64,000 nucleotides of DNA from Nymphaea colorata (Eukaryota; Streptophyta; Magnoliopsida; Nymphaeales; Nymphaeaceae): positions 6,584,001-6,648,000 of the forward strand of contig NC_045150.1 in the NCBI RefSeq assembly GCF_008831285.2. The letters run 5' to 3'. A model generated the notes under the pieces. That model had not been told where the DNA came from. It worked only from the letters and a program-made list of their open reading frames with translations, and did no database searches. Below, piece after piece: positions 12,461-25,500 of the stretch (position 1 is its first letter; each line of letters begins with the position of its first letter). Position numbers and translations under genes: made by a program.

Positions 12461-12724
12461 GATGTAAATGAGTCAACTCGAAACAAGTCCAGGCTTCATA
12501 TAAGCCGGCTCGAGCACTGGATCCGAACTCTGTATCCGAGCGGTTCATATCTCAATCCATAAAGAACTTGCCGTGATCATCTTAAGTATGAGAGCGGAGT
12601 AATCGGATCCAAATCAAGTTCGGATAGACCCGATCGTTAATATCTTCAGATGCAGTCTTGCCTCTTGACGAAATGAAAAGTTATTTCAAAACAATAAAAT
12701 TAACTAAAAATTTGCATTTGTGTG

Positions 12725-12765
12725 GGGAGAGAGAAAGAGAGAGAGGAGAGAGAGGAGGAGGAGAC
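12725..12765. repeat. GA-rich tract upstream of the START gene
   Basis: A purine-rich (GA)n/(GGA)n run lies about 70-105 bp upstream of the START gene ATG. The sequence TTTATATCC follows at about 12770-12778 and could act as a TATA element. GA/CT tracts are common in plant core promoters and 5' leaders. The promoter role is inferred. Confidence 0.5.
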
Positions 12766-12830
12766 AGCGTTTATATCCACGGGGAGAGCATTGATTTACC
12801 GCCAAGCAACGCATAGCGCGAGCGTCGGAG

Positions 12831-15800
12831 ATGGTGAAACACAGCTCCTCAGCTGCGACTCTGAGCCCTGATTCCATGGGGTTGCAGGAATTATGGCGGG
12901 GGACGGAACACGGAAGGTGGTTCGTCTTCATCTTCACCAGCTTCGCCCTTCTCTTCGTCTTCGTCTACCACTCTTTTTGGCGAGCTCTTGGGAGAAGAAG
13001 CGTTGGCCGTCGAGATCACCATGTTGGAGAGGCACCAAGAATGGTTACTCAAAGCGAAAGCTCTTCTTTACGGTTGGTCATCGTCCCTTTTGGCTGAGCT
13101 TGTGGTGTTTGCTTGTTGAGCACGAATTACTGCGTGAAAAGAAAAGAGATGACGATGATGATACTTGGGGCTAAATGAGTTTCCTAGTTTTTTAATCTGA
13201 GATGCGAATGGAAAAAGCTCTGCCGAGGCATCCGGCGGAGTGTTTGCGGGGTGGGGGGGGGGGGGTGGTTTGTGTGGGAGAGTTGATTGTTTTTCGTTTG
13301 ACTTCTTATAGAATATGTGGTTAATGCTCGTAGTTTCTGGATATGAAAATATGGGCGTTGAACCGATTGAAATTAGAACTTCTCGAGTCGGAAGAATTTG
13401 GTGATCACTCCAAGTTGGGTTTTGATCACGAAATTTGATGCATGGTTAGATTTATATGAGAAAAGAGCCGCGAAATTTTGGGGATCGAGTTTTTTTTTTT
13501 AATTTTTGTTTTATATTAGACATAACCGAAAATTTTGACAATTATTGTGTGACGTATGGTATAGGCAGTAGAGCCTTTGATTGTAACTGCGAACCTACCA
13601 TCCATAAGGAAATAGAGTAACTGTCCGTACAGAAGTATCGGAAATGGGGAATCTAAAAAATTTGCTACATGATCAACATGCCAAGGCTAATCTTAATGAA
13701 GATAAGGGTTAACGACCCTATCCTTGTGTTTCTTACACTGAATATCTTAGCAAAGAATATGTAATGCGCTTGAGGTTTGCACTCGTAGAGATCTTAGCAC
13801 AGGTATTTCTTTTTATAGTAGTGGCTTGTGTTCCATTAAATGGCTGGTCATGAGCAATTTTGGCATGAAGTACAAGTTGCTATGGATTGCTGCTGCATGT
13901 TAGCATCTGTAGAAGGTTGCTGAATGACTCAAACTGGTTTTTAATTTCTAAGAGTGATAATGTGAAAGTTTCTGCTGTGGGGCACATATGCAGTTAAGTG
14001 AAGATATTTCAGGTGGACGAGGTGCATTCGAGACTTGTGACGTGGAATCTATGTACATGGACAATAAATAGGGTTACCAGCAGTCAGATCCTACGAGGCT
14101 ATTTGGCAGTAGGAACAGTTTGTTATTGTTGCCAAACGGCCCCCACATGTTTCCTGTTGTAGCTGCCTTGGTCCTCAGCCAACTACTGGCATAACACGAT
14201 GGAAAAGGGAAAAGATGTAGTTTGCAGCTGCCAACCAACTTGGGGCAGTTTATCATATGTTCTAATGGTGTTTCCTTTCTTTTTTTTAGTCTCTTTGTGT
14301 ACTCCTAGTTCTTGCTTCCCTTGCAATTCTATAAATTTTATGTTCAGCATGCAGCTGTGTGACAAATTCACTTATTGTGCAGGCTGTCTATTGTCTCGGA
14401 TGTGGATTTGCGAAATTTAATGACTGATTTGGAAGATGATTCCAGTAGGGACAACTGGGAACCTGTCATAGACAAAAGGAACAATCTGGTTTCCTACAAT
14501 GCAAAGTGCTTTAAGGCGGAGGTTTGTGCATTTTATGCCTGCCTTTTCTTTTTTGGTGTCTAGAATTCCAGGTCTTTCACAGCAGTAAGTCTGCAAGTTA
14601 TGCATTCAGTCATATTTGCCTGCCTCCACTCTTGTACAGACATGCATTGCTTGCTTCGTATCCTCGGTACTCATTATTCTTAGTCATCACGTGAATGAAA
14701 ATTCATTGAAATTCTGTGAAAAGTTTCCTGGATATCTTCAAGAATCCATTTGCCTGTTATATGTTCATAGAGTTGTAATTTTTGGATAAGTCATGCCTAT
14801 TTTTTTGTTCATATCTCATTTGATTTTGGTCTTCCTTCTGCTTGTAGTGAACAGCATTAGTTATCCTATCTGATGTTCAAGCTTTGGATCTGCCAGTTGC
14901 TAGTGATTCAGACATTTGAGGCATTAGGGTTCTGAACCTACATAACTATATAAGTGACACTTTAGCAGCTAGTCAGGTTATGGTATGTGGATTTTTATGT
15001 ACGAGAAAACTAATGCATGGCCAATCTATTAACTTATAGGTTATCTAGGCATATTTTGACAGTTCATATGCTCTAATGCAATACTTGGGTAAGCTGAGTT
15101 CAGTCATCTGTTGGTGAAATATTTCAAACTAGACATTCATCTCATTATGGTTTCTCCATGTTTGAGCTGGTTAGGACTTAGGACAATGAAAGCGTGACCC
15201 AACTTACAGCATAACTTCCTATACCTCGGCTCCTAAACTTTTTAATGTTACGAGTGGTAATTCCTGATGTCAAAACAAATATCATGATTTTATAGATGCT
15301 TAAGTGTTTTACTTTCTTCAATTGTTTTGAACAAATGACTGCTAATAAAATGTTAGACTCGCTTCTATATCTAATTTCCCATGTACACAACCCTATGCAG
15401 GGTGGTCCTTTGAAATATGTGAGTGAGACAACATTTGAAAAATGCTCTTCAAGTCTGTTGAGAGATTTCTACATGGACAATGAGTATAGAAAAGTTTGGG
15501 ATAAGACAGTTGTTGAATACGAGCAGTTGGAGATCAATGAAGATACTGGTGTTGAGATAGGACGCATGGTCAAGAAGTTCCCTCTTCTTTCACCAAGAGA
15601 ATATGTATTGGCATGGCGTATATGGGAAGGGAAAGATCAAGAATTCTATTGTATTACTAAGGTAACTATCAAATTCCTTTGACTTATATCCAGACCATTT
15701 TTTTTATGAGCAAGTTGGGTTAGGCAGATCTGTACACTTGCTCCATGGGCACTGAACTCTTGACTTCGTGATGTTAAGGCCAATGCTCTGGCCCCTAGTC

Positions 15801-18685
15801 AGGTGGACAGAATCCCGATCAACTACCTGTCACGAAATGTATAATTCACACCTCCTTCTCGCTTCTCAGATACTTGTTGTTGGTTGATTGATTGAGGGGT
15901 TGAAGCATGTCTATTGCTATCTTGTTCTATCAATCAATCATATAAAGACTCCCTTTCATCCACCTGTTGAAGAAGCTGATACTCCTGATACAATACTCCT
16001 TTTTATTAGTTGCTTTTCATCACAACCATGTTATATATTGACCTAACCTGAACTAAACCAAATTTTTGTCATATTTAATTAATAAATTCGAGCTCTTGCT
16101 TTTTTTTTTTTCCCTCTTGGACCATTTGATCATCTTATTTATCAGTATGGTGTAGCCTTCTCCTTTGTCAATTGTCTTCTAGGAGTTCTATTTTTGTGGC
16201 GTGGACTGCAAGCATCATCTTACATATTACACATAAATATGACCTCCTCCTTTGTTGATTGTATGCTAAGGATTCTACCTTATGGCCAGGATTGCAATCA
16301 CTCTTTGGCACCACAACAAAAGAAATATGTTCGCGTGAAATCTTTCTTTTCTGGTTGGAGGATTAGAAAAGGTAAAACAGATGTTGATTTTGGTAGAAGT
16401 CTTTTGGAATTAGTTTTAGACTTTGACTGCAAGAAAGTTTACTTCTTGAATTTTTGCACATCTACAACTTTTCCTTCTTGTTCTCTTGATTACTGAAATC
16501 CTTTGTTCTTTTGATGAATGTAGTTTTAGGGATTCTTTCTGTCCAGTTTGTAGTGATGATATAGTTTGTTTATTTGTTTCTTCTATCACATGTTTTAATA
16601 TGTATATGTAGTTTTTGGTAAAATTTCTCAGACCCGTCAGTTTGTTGTGTTGAGCTAAGAAATGACGTGGAGAGATTCCATAAACGGACGGCTTTTAAGT
16701 AGTTCACTTAATGCTGGAAAAGGGGATAGAAACATAATGTTTGAATTTCTCTCATCAGACAGCCACTTAAAGAATAGAAGTTTCAACCAAGTTATCATCA
16801 GATCAGGGTCACTTTCTTTTGAACAGGAAGGAAGGCAATAACATTTGTGCTATCCTTTTTCAGTTCTTCCAAAAGCCTTAGGAATCATGGCAATTGCCGC
16901 TTTCACAAACTGCTGAGTGGTAGGTCTTGATGGTAAAACCCTTGGAGTTCTCCTTGTCCTTCAGGGAGAATACAGCCTTAACTTCTCAGCAGGAGATGCT
17001 TTTGAATGGTTCGGTGCCACCCATGTTCGCTGAAAACCAGTGTCACAAAAAATGTGTTTTGTTTTCGAAAAAATGCGATAAATTAAATTGCCATTTAAAA
17101 CTAAAAGAACATGTTTTTTTTTAAACATTTAAAAAGAAAAAACACGTTTTTTTCGCTTTTTTGGTTTTTGGTTTTATTTTTTCATGTTTTTTAATGCCAA
17201 AAAGTTTTTTTTTATTTTCTATTTTGCATTTGTTGCAAATCTACTTATTTTTTGATGTTTGTGTTATTAGTTTCTCACTTATTTTATTTTTCACCCATTT
17301 TTAGTTTTTTTTAATTTTTAAAATACTACCGTATTTTTTTTTTCAAGCTCGCCGTATTATACCCGAGAAAAACCTTGCCATTTAAAACTCCGAAACTTTA
17401 GTTGTGACTATAGTGAAAACCCATGTTTGGTTCTAACTAGGAAGGTGGGGACCTGTGGGGATTGTTTGCCATATTAATAATTTTCTCATTTTACATCGTT
17501 CAAAATTTGTGTACTGTAATCGTACTAGATGTGCAATGCCTTTTTCTGTTGCTAATTTTCTTTTGTTTCTTTCTTTTTCCTTGTTTGGCACTTGTCCTAC
17601 AGTTCCTGATAGAGAGGCCTGTGAAATCAAAATTGCTTATGTTGAGGATGCTGGTATGAATTCTGAGGTTGCGAAGCTTGTTTTTGCGAAGGGCATCTGG
17701 AGTTACATCTGTAAGATGGATTCTGCTCTTCGCAAGTATCCGTCGACCAATGTAGTTAGCTCAAGATCAGAATTGAGTGCTATCAGGTTTATGCAGAAGG
17801 TGTGTCTTTTCTTATGTTTGTTCCTTCTTAATACTTGTTTTTATTATATGTTTTTCAGAATTTATCTAGATATTCTTCCATGTCTTGATGGAGATTTGCC
17901 GTAATCAGTTTTTTGTCTTCTTGTCTCTCTTCTAGTTCAGGAAACCAAAACTTGATCACAAAACCTGAACTCCTGAGCTCTCTCTCTCTCTCTCTCCTCC
18001 CCCCCCCCCCCCCCCCCCCCCCGTGGCACACACGCACACGCATACACATAGTTTCAGCCACATGCATTGTACATGATCATTCTAGCAACTTGTAGCTGGT
18101 AGGTGACTAGGTAAGAAATAACCAGATGGATACCTTAAGTGGTGGCTGATTGTTCTTGTGCACCACAGAAAGCTCATGGTGTGCTGTCATGGTACCTAAT
18201 CTTCCTTTTTGCTTTCTTTTGTGTTTATATGTTTTTCCACCACTTGCAAGTCTTCAATGCTATGCGATTTATGTTGGGTCCTTGGGACTGGTCATCACTC
18301 ATGTCCTCAAATACATGATTTTTGCATGTCAGCAGTACTCATCAGGTCTCTTTTTTTTTGTTTATATCAGGTTCCTCCTTACCTAGAAACCCAGAGTGAA
18401 ATCTCACGTGCACCTGCCCCCGAGCTTTCAAGAAAAGAAGCAGCACGGGGAAAACTTCTTCAAAAGCCTTCAAAGAAGACAATTACAAAGGGGTTGATGT
18501 TAGTTGGCAGTGCCGTTGTTTTAGCAAGAAGTCATTCTTCCCTTGGTGCCAAGCTTGCTATGTTCTGCATAGTGAACAATCTGGTTAAGGGCCGGACTGC
18601 TGCAAGTAGAGTTGAGACAAACCAAACCGGGCCAAGTCGAGCATCTCGAATCAGGTCAAGCATCCCTCAGTGGCCTGACAAATAA
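12831..18685 (+). CDS. START-domain lipid-binding membrane protein
   Basis: Six exons: 12831-13072, 14383-14521, 15401-15661, 16290-16371, 17603-17799 and 18371-18685. All have GT-AG borders and give 411 aa plus stop. Residues about 29-50 (WFVFIFTSFALLFVFVYHSF) form one membrane helix. A START (StAR-related lipid transfer) domain fills roughly residues 83-300. Diagnostic blocks are DNWEPV, YNAKCFKAEGGPLKYVSE, RDFYMDNEYRKVWDKTV, KKFPLLSPREYVLAWR, KKYVRVKSFFSGWRI, and FAKGIWSYICKMDSALRKY. The domain belongs to the phosphatidylcholine-transfer-protein-like plant group (Arabidopsis At3g23080/At4g14500 type), annotated as polyketide cyclase/lipid transport superfamily. START domains hold one lipid in a helix-grip pocket; the ligand here is unknown. 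The start was chosen as the first ATG before the hydrophobic segment, in a good context. The C-terminal tail is basic. Introns carry a MITE (17039-17414) and a (CT)n-poly(C) tract. Confidence 0.93.
17039..17414. mobile_element. ATAGTCACA-end MITE in START intron 4
   Basis: It starts GTGTCACAAAAAATG and ends TTGTGACTATAG. The interior is A/T-run rich with TTTAAAACT, GCCGTATTATACCCGAGAAAAACC and TTGCAAATCTACTTAT words. All of these are shared with copies at 20150-20465, 25780-26107, 26368-26768 and 33376-33769. No coding capacity. Confidence 0.7.
17975..18022. repeat. (CT)n followed by poly(C) in START intron 5
   Basis: About ten CT repeats run into more than twenty consecutive C. Such tracts are unstable and error-prone in sequencing, so the exact length should not be trusted. 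Confidence 0.9.
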
Positions 18686-20150
18686 TGTGCAGCAATAGAT
18701 GCCTAAAGGAACTATTAGTATCGTCTGCTAATTAACTCAAGCATGACACTGGCAGCCAATGGAATTGTAAATATATCTCCTCTAGAGTATTCTTCAAGTT
18801 TTTGTGTCATTATGTTGGTTGCTGGATGTGTGGACTCAAACGAGGCAGAGGCAGGGCAGTTCCTGATTTATGGTGGTTGACATCGGCAGCTGGGCTTCTG
18901 TCTTTGCTCTGTGTTGTGTAGCTCCTTGTAAATGATATCATGGCTTTACTTGAGTTGAATATATGAAGCTTGCTGTAAAGTTGATTCTCTTTAAGCAGTT
19001 CACTCTTGCTTGGACTGACTACATTAAAGAATGAAGCTTTGACGCCTATTTCCATTGTGTGTACCCAATCATATTCATCTTCTCCAATCACCTGTTAGAA
19101 CAAATTGCCATTTGCAGGTCTATTGGATGATCCTTCAGGTAAGACGACCTTTTCTTTCAACTTTCCTAACAATCATATATATACAAAATGAATATATTGA
19201 CTTCAGATATGTACATGTGAACGTAAAGATAAATTATGTACAATACTTGCAATTGCAAATATTGGTCGTTATAATAGTTTGCATTGCTTATACCTGGGGT
19301 TGCAATGAAAACTTCAACACATGGTGGTTCTGATCCACCTTCTCCAAACTGTGACATAAAATAAACTATCAATATGCCATTCATTCACAACATGAGATAC
19401 ACAATGAGAATCACATGAATGTAACAATTTGAATAATCATTTATTTTTCCCACCTTAATGGTGCAAAACTTTGAGTACCCGTCGTGTTATGATGCTTCTT
19501 TTTATTCATTTCCTACAACACCATATGTCATTAGGGACAATGTATATCATCGACTGCTCCATGATGTCAATGAATTTGACAAAATACAAAAAAAGAAAAA
19601 AAGAAGATTACCTTAGACTTGTTTTCGTAAAAAGAAAAAAAATTCATAATTTGATTTCCTGTAACCATCTACAGTTTCATACGAGCACGCTCTCTAATGC
19701 TCATCATTGTTGTCAAACATCTTAACAGTTTTGGCCAACTCGTATCTCCAATTTTTGAGGAGTTGTGTGTATTTCTTTGCAACCCATCCATCTGTTTAAT
19801 TACTATCAGCGCCAAACTTTCCCTATTATGAACATGCAAACATTAGTGATAACCTTGTTCCTTGTAGTGACGCCTGAGGAGTGAGGATACCTGGAACATC
19901 TAACGTTGTGGATGTCCGGTCCACGCAAGCAGGGGCAGAATCAGGGGTGGTGGATGTTTGGTCTCCTTTATGAAAAATTCCTAGCTTCGCTCCTGAATGT
20001 AAGACCCATCATCAAAGTCAAAGGCCAGAGTAGAAGTATGAAGCATTATGCTCAAAGACATATATGGAGAAATTTTCAAAACCATTCATGATGATGAATG
20101 TGAGAGGTCTTGCATATGTTGGCTGTCACTCTCTTACCCTTACACCTAAC
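18686..20150. other. START gene 3' flank and spacer
   Basis: The first few hundred bases are presumably 3' UTR; no clear AATAAA was found close to the stop. At 19917-19998, GGGGCAGAATC...AGCTTCGCTCCTG resembles the GGCGGAGCC-end elements. No further gene recognised. Confidence 0.5.
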
Positions 20151-20465
20151 AATTTCAAACAACTTTTTCAGTATAGTACGGTGAGCTTGAAAAAAAGGAA
20201 AAGCATGCCAACTTTTTAAGAAACAAAAAAATAAAAATTAGGGAAAGAATAAAAGAAGTGAGAAGCTAATAATACAAACATAAAAAAGTAAGTAGATGTG
20301 CAACAAATAAAAATTAGAAAATGAAACCAATTAGTTTGACATTAAAAAAATGAAAAAATTCTTTTTATTTGTGTTTTTTCGTTTTGTCATTTTCTTTAAA
20401 AAACTCTTTTTAAAGAAAATGCCAAACGAAAAAACACAAATAAAAAGCGTTTTTTTTTTTAAATA
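20150..20465. mobile_element. Incomplete ATAGTCACA-family MITE between START and SRF genes
   Basis: It carries the family interior in reverse orientation (GAGCTTGAAAAAAAGG, AAGTAGATGTGCAACAAATA, GACATTAAAAAAATG) but lacks the outer ends. Its distal part forms a near-perfect hairpin at 20361-20447. Confidence 0.6.
20361..20447. repeat. Near-perfect 41-bp-arm inverted repeat
   Basis: The left arm 20361-20402 starts CTTTTTATTTGTGTTTTTTC. The right arm 20407-20447 ends GAAAAAACACAAATAAAAAG. They pair with about one mismatch and one bulge around a loop of only four bases. It lies inside the incomplete MITE. Confidence 0.85.
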
Positions 20466-21250
20466 AGGACACGTATATAACTCAAGTTGCTATAGGCATT
20501 AAAAGGTAGTGGGTGATTTTTACTGAAATTTTTAATAGGATACATGGGAAAAATGATATAGGGTTGCATGTTACTATGACTATCAGACTTTTGCGTGATT
20601 TGTCGTTTCTATTATATGCAGTTTTTTTTTTTTTAGTTTGTGCTTCGTAAGCATTTGATATGCGATGGTTCACATATGGAAATTCATATGGTTGGATTTT
20701 CGTCAGCATTTCATATGGAATGTACACGTTTTATGGTGTATATTTGATGAATATGAAAACGTTGATTTTATGTAGACTGGCTTGTTGTGGCGGTGTCATG
20801 GCTGCTTCGTCCATGGATCACCATCCATGGACAAAATGTCCATAGCTTTTCGTCCATGGATCTTGTCTGTAACACAGAAAGAAATGTTGGAGACAATGTA
20901 GAATAAATGAATACTAAATTAATGAGTTAAATGCAATCTTAAAAGGGGACCCGATGCTTCCATTCATGTAAGTGAAGATCAAAAAGCTTCATAAGTTAGT
21001 GGACAAGATATGATGAGAACAAGCTAATTTCAATCTCGAAAAATCTAGTTTAATACAGAAATGGCCAGGAAAGACTATATGTTTGAAGACAAAAGTTACA
21101 TCATATGCTATTTTTTTTCCCTTCATTTACGTTTTATGCGAGAGAACACGATGACTTCATATACTATTTATTTTGTTCGTTCACATTGTTCAGTTAACTC
21201 ACATTTTTATGCAATGAAGAAGAAAAAGGCTAAAAGGTCTCATTCCCACC
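20466..21250. other. Spacer upstream of the SRF gene
   Basis: Unique AT-rich sequence with no gene. At about 20809-20862 the word GTCCATGGA occurs three times in direct and inverted form (GTCCATGGATC, ATCCATGGAC, GTCCATGGATC), giving overlapping small palindromes. Confidence 0.5.
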
Positions 21251-21317
21251 TTTGAATACGAAACGCCCCTCCTTTTCCGCCCTGGTCAGTGGTCTCGCAG
21301 AATGTTTTTTTGACACC

Positions 21318-21345
21318 CCCTCTCTCCTCTCTCTCTCTCTCTCGA
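21318..21345. repeat. (CT)n tract in the presumed SRF 5' leader
   Basis: A pyrimidine (TCTC)n run lies about 200 bp upstream of the SRF start codon. CT tracts near transcription starts are common in plants. The leader assignment is inferred from position. Confidence 0.5.
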
Positions 21346-21545
21346 CGAGCCTTGGCTTAGAGACGGCCAAATTTAACTATCGTAATGCTAAATTTAGAGG
21401 ATCAAGAACGAGATGCAATGGGAAGTGCTTGTTTTGTTGTCTGCCTTCCCCTCTTTCTCATTTTTTCGCCAAATTCATGGAAGAACTCCTCTCTCCACAT
21501 CCTTTTGGTTTCTGGGTACCTTCATTTTCTTGAAGGAGGTCTAAA

Positions 21546-22454
21546 ATGGCCGATGAAGTTGGCGGTTTGGTTTGGTCGGTGATGGTTGGCGACTGTAAGT
21601 ATTGGGTCTACGTGATGGGAACGATCTTTCTCCTTCTTGACCCTGTCATTGGAACAACAGACGCCAAAGATGGTAATTAGATTGTATTTCTTTGTGCTCT
21701 TTGATCCTTTTCTTCTTCTTTTAATCCTTAGATATTATAGGAAGAATGCCCTTGTAGATTTCTAGCGTTTGATCAATTTAGTCTTGAAATATAATCTGAT
21801 GAGAGTATGGATTGATCTGTTTTTTCTTTTTCAAGTTTTTAAGATCACGTTTTCCAATAATTTCATAAGGAAAAATGGGAGTAACTAATATGAATGAATG
21901 TTTTACAAATTTTATTATGTTTTAAACTTTTAATGGGCCCTTTCTAAAGTTATCAATTGAATGTTTTTCTTTTGTCTTTTCATAATGTCAATTTATGTTT
22001 TGATAAGTGGTTGAACTAACCGGTGTATAATGCATTAAAACACGGAATCATGCTCCCAAAGAGAACGTGCGAGTGACTATGGCCTAGTAAACAGTAACAC
22101 CTTTCCCGGTCCTGTGACTATGCCTCTTCCTCTAGCTTGTCATGTCCTTTTGGCTATTGGGTCATAAACGATGTTAGCAATATTCATGGATATTTTTCAA
22201 CCTTTAAGTTGACTTCGGTTGAATAACTACTGTCTATTTCTCAAATAACCATCAACTAAATAAAAACTTGCTGACTTTCAGATTGTTTTCTCTCTTGAAT
22301 TTTGAAATTTACAAAAAATATGGATTAGTGTTCATAGTGTATTGAAGAGTGGAGTTGGTCTAGGCACATTACTATTGTATTGGCTGATGCTAGATGTTGC
22401 ATACAATTACATAAGTTGTTAAAATAATAGAAATAACACGCACAATCACATTAA

Positions 22455-22507
<53 letters not shown>

Positions 22508-25500
22508 CCACACGCAGAGACAATGTTATCAAAAGCAATAGGCACATTAGTCGGTTATATAAGCCTAGACCCTAGGCAGGATTAAGTACATTAAGCGGGC
22601 CACCTCAAAAAGGGAATGCCATAAGATGCCATGCTATTGTAAAGAACAACGACGAAATTAAAGTATTTTTAATGAAAATCCTATAACTATCAACTTATAA
22701 ACATTGAAAACAATTTCAAACATTTTATAATATGATAGAAAACATGAGTAAGAGCTTGAAAAAATAGGTTTAATGAAGATGAATTAAAAGTTATGCAACA
22801 AAAAAAATAAGTAAATAATATTACTTTTCAATGTTATAGAGCATGAGTCCGAAAAGCCAGCTGTTAAATCTCTAATTCTAGTTTCTAAAATTAAAATCTT
22901 AAAAGAAAGCTTGAAACTGCTAAATGAAAAAAACTCAAAAGAAGAAAAAAAGAATAAGAAAAAAGAAGAACAAAAATTTAGGTTGACAATGAGAATAGGC
23001 CTAGGCTATTGAGCCTAGGCAAGATCATCCAAGCCTAAGAGCCTAGGTGCAAGCCTAAGCAAGCTGCTGACAACATAGGTGATAATGCTAATCTAGGTTT
23101 AGATAAGATCCCTTTTTTGCTTAAGCACCTTAGTTTTTGTTGAGAGTTACTTTTTAAATGTCCGTTAAATACCAATGGAGAAAAGAATGTCAATGAGAAA
23201 AAAAAAAAAAGAAAGGTCTATTATTGTCCAACTTTGGCATGCATTAGGAACTGTCCAGTTTGTTGGTTTTTGTGGTCATTTTCATCTGAAGACAACTCTT
23301 TTGAAGATCTAGTGGGAAAAGAAATGCGTTTGTCATGCAAATCTTATCATACCACCTATTCTTTTGGATGTGTTGGATTTTCCATGCATGTTTTTGATGT
23401 TCTGTTTTTGTTTGTCCTGTCTATTGTCATCCCTTGATTGGTAATGAGGAAAGTCCCTCATTGATGCCTCAGGATGTGAAGGGCAAATGATGACCAAGAA
23501 CAGTTTTTTCTCCTTGAGCTACCTGAAGGTGACATATTTCATCTCATGTTGGACTAAGACAGAAACAACAAATAAAAAATTTACTAGACTTAATTTTAAT
23601 TTCAAAAATCCACTTAGTGAGCATACTAAATTAAAATTGTATGACATTTTAAATTTGTCAAGTTACCAAGTTAAAACATCAATTATAACTTGAAGATTTC
23701 AGAATAGTTTAATAGGAGAGCTTAACCATAGTTATTTGTGATGTCATGTTTTAGCTTTAAATCTAATTGTGAAACTTTACAAACAATGCTTTAAGGTGAA
23801 CAGAGTGACTTTCTAAAATGGTGTACGGAAAATTCTATTTCAGACCCTCTGGGAATAGCAGTAAAAAATGCTAGAAGTCCTCCCTGACAGCAGGGGCTAC
23901 ATCCAGCTTTGGCTTTTGCAAGAGGCAATGTGCATGAGAATCAAACCTTAACTGCCTGTATGAAGGCCAAAGCTTGTTCCAGTACACCAACTAAGTGGTC
24001 CAGTCTAACATCTAAAACATATTAGTGGCTTTCGTTAGTAATTGATGGGTTAGGTGTGTTTTCATAAATTATTTTTCTAGCCACCGTCTGATAAGTAGTA
24101 AAAGGAATCTAAAACCTTATTGATCACGACTGTGGGATCAAGGTGCTCCTTTTCTTTGTAATAATGTCATTTTTATTCTTGATGGTTGAGAGTCAAGCCT
24201 ATTAGTCATTATTTTAGAAAAGGTAAAGTGAATTAAAGCCACAATATTCTTTGTCATTATTTGAACCAAGTGTCATCTGCGTTTGCTAATTTCTTAGAAC
24301 GTGAAAAATGGCAGTCTTACTTGTTTCTTCATTTTATCGATCTACTGAAACTGCATCTTCAATTTGTTTTCACCAGCTGCATGTATGCCATAGATGAAGC
24401 ACACTGTTATGTTTAATACTTTGCAATTCTGTTAGAAATGAGAAGTATTTTTTACAAACATTCCTTTTTTGGCCTTTGTGAATGCATTTACTATCTTACT
24501 TTCCTGCAGTTTTTGCCCTCAAAGCAATGTACACTAGCTTGAACTCAGCTCCTCAATTGACTGGTTGGAGTGCATCTGGTGGTGACCCTTGTGATCATTC
24601 ATGGAAAGGAATCAAATGTTCTGGTTCATCTGTTACCCAAATGTTATCATACTTCCCTGAACTATTGTGTCATTCTTGCTGAGGTTTCATTTATACTAAC
24701 AGAATTTTTCTTGGCAGACAATTATCAGGTCTTGAGTTGACTGGTTCAATGGGAAACCAACTATCCAGCTTGATTTCCGTAATTTACTTGTGAGGCCTGA
24801 AGCTTATAAAGAAGCATCTTTTTCTTTGCATTTGATATATTTTTCCTGTAGAAAATCTCAGTCAAATGTTTGGTTTGTCATAGTACAGTGATTTGAGCAA
24901 CAACAAACTTCAAGGAGATATACCATACCAGCTTCCGCCAAATTCACAACACATGTAAGTTTCCGTCATTAGGTTATTATGAAAGAATATGAAATTACCA
25001 ATGTGTCTCGCTGCTAAAAGTTTTTGAAAGGAAAAATGCCACATGACAGGAGTAAGCCATCAGAAATTCTGTCCACTTTCCTCTTTGAGTGTTCCTTCCT
25101 AATTACATGAATTTGACAAAGTTGATATACATGTGTCTTCTGGAGATTACTGTGTTCAAAGGGACTTGATCACTTGCATTAAATCTCAGGCTTAGCTCAC
25201 TTAGGTTGCATGGAGACTATTTTTCATTTTTTATTTGCTGCCAACCCAGACTAGTCAGGCAGTTGACAGTTCGATCAACCAAGTCAGCATTCAGTCAACT
25301 ACTCAATGGACTTAAAAATAAACAGGTTTATGGAATTGACGTGGTCCACTAGTCATGAATTAGTTGTTTTTGCCTTCTTTCAGAAAATATTTTAGAAAGA
25401 GTACCCCCCGCCAAACTGTCTCTGTTTTGGGTAGTTTTTGGATGAAGAGTTTTCCCTCTAAAGCCCGGTTTTAGCAAAGCAAATTGACTAAAAACCTGGT

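Noticed and set aside
15296..15682. Treating the 128-codon START frame as an independent gene
   Set aside because: Only the part after the acceptor at 15400 matches START; the first 35 codons are intron read-through.
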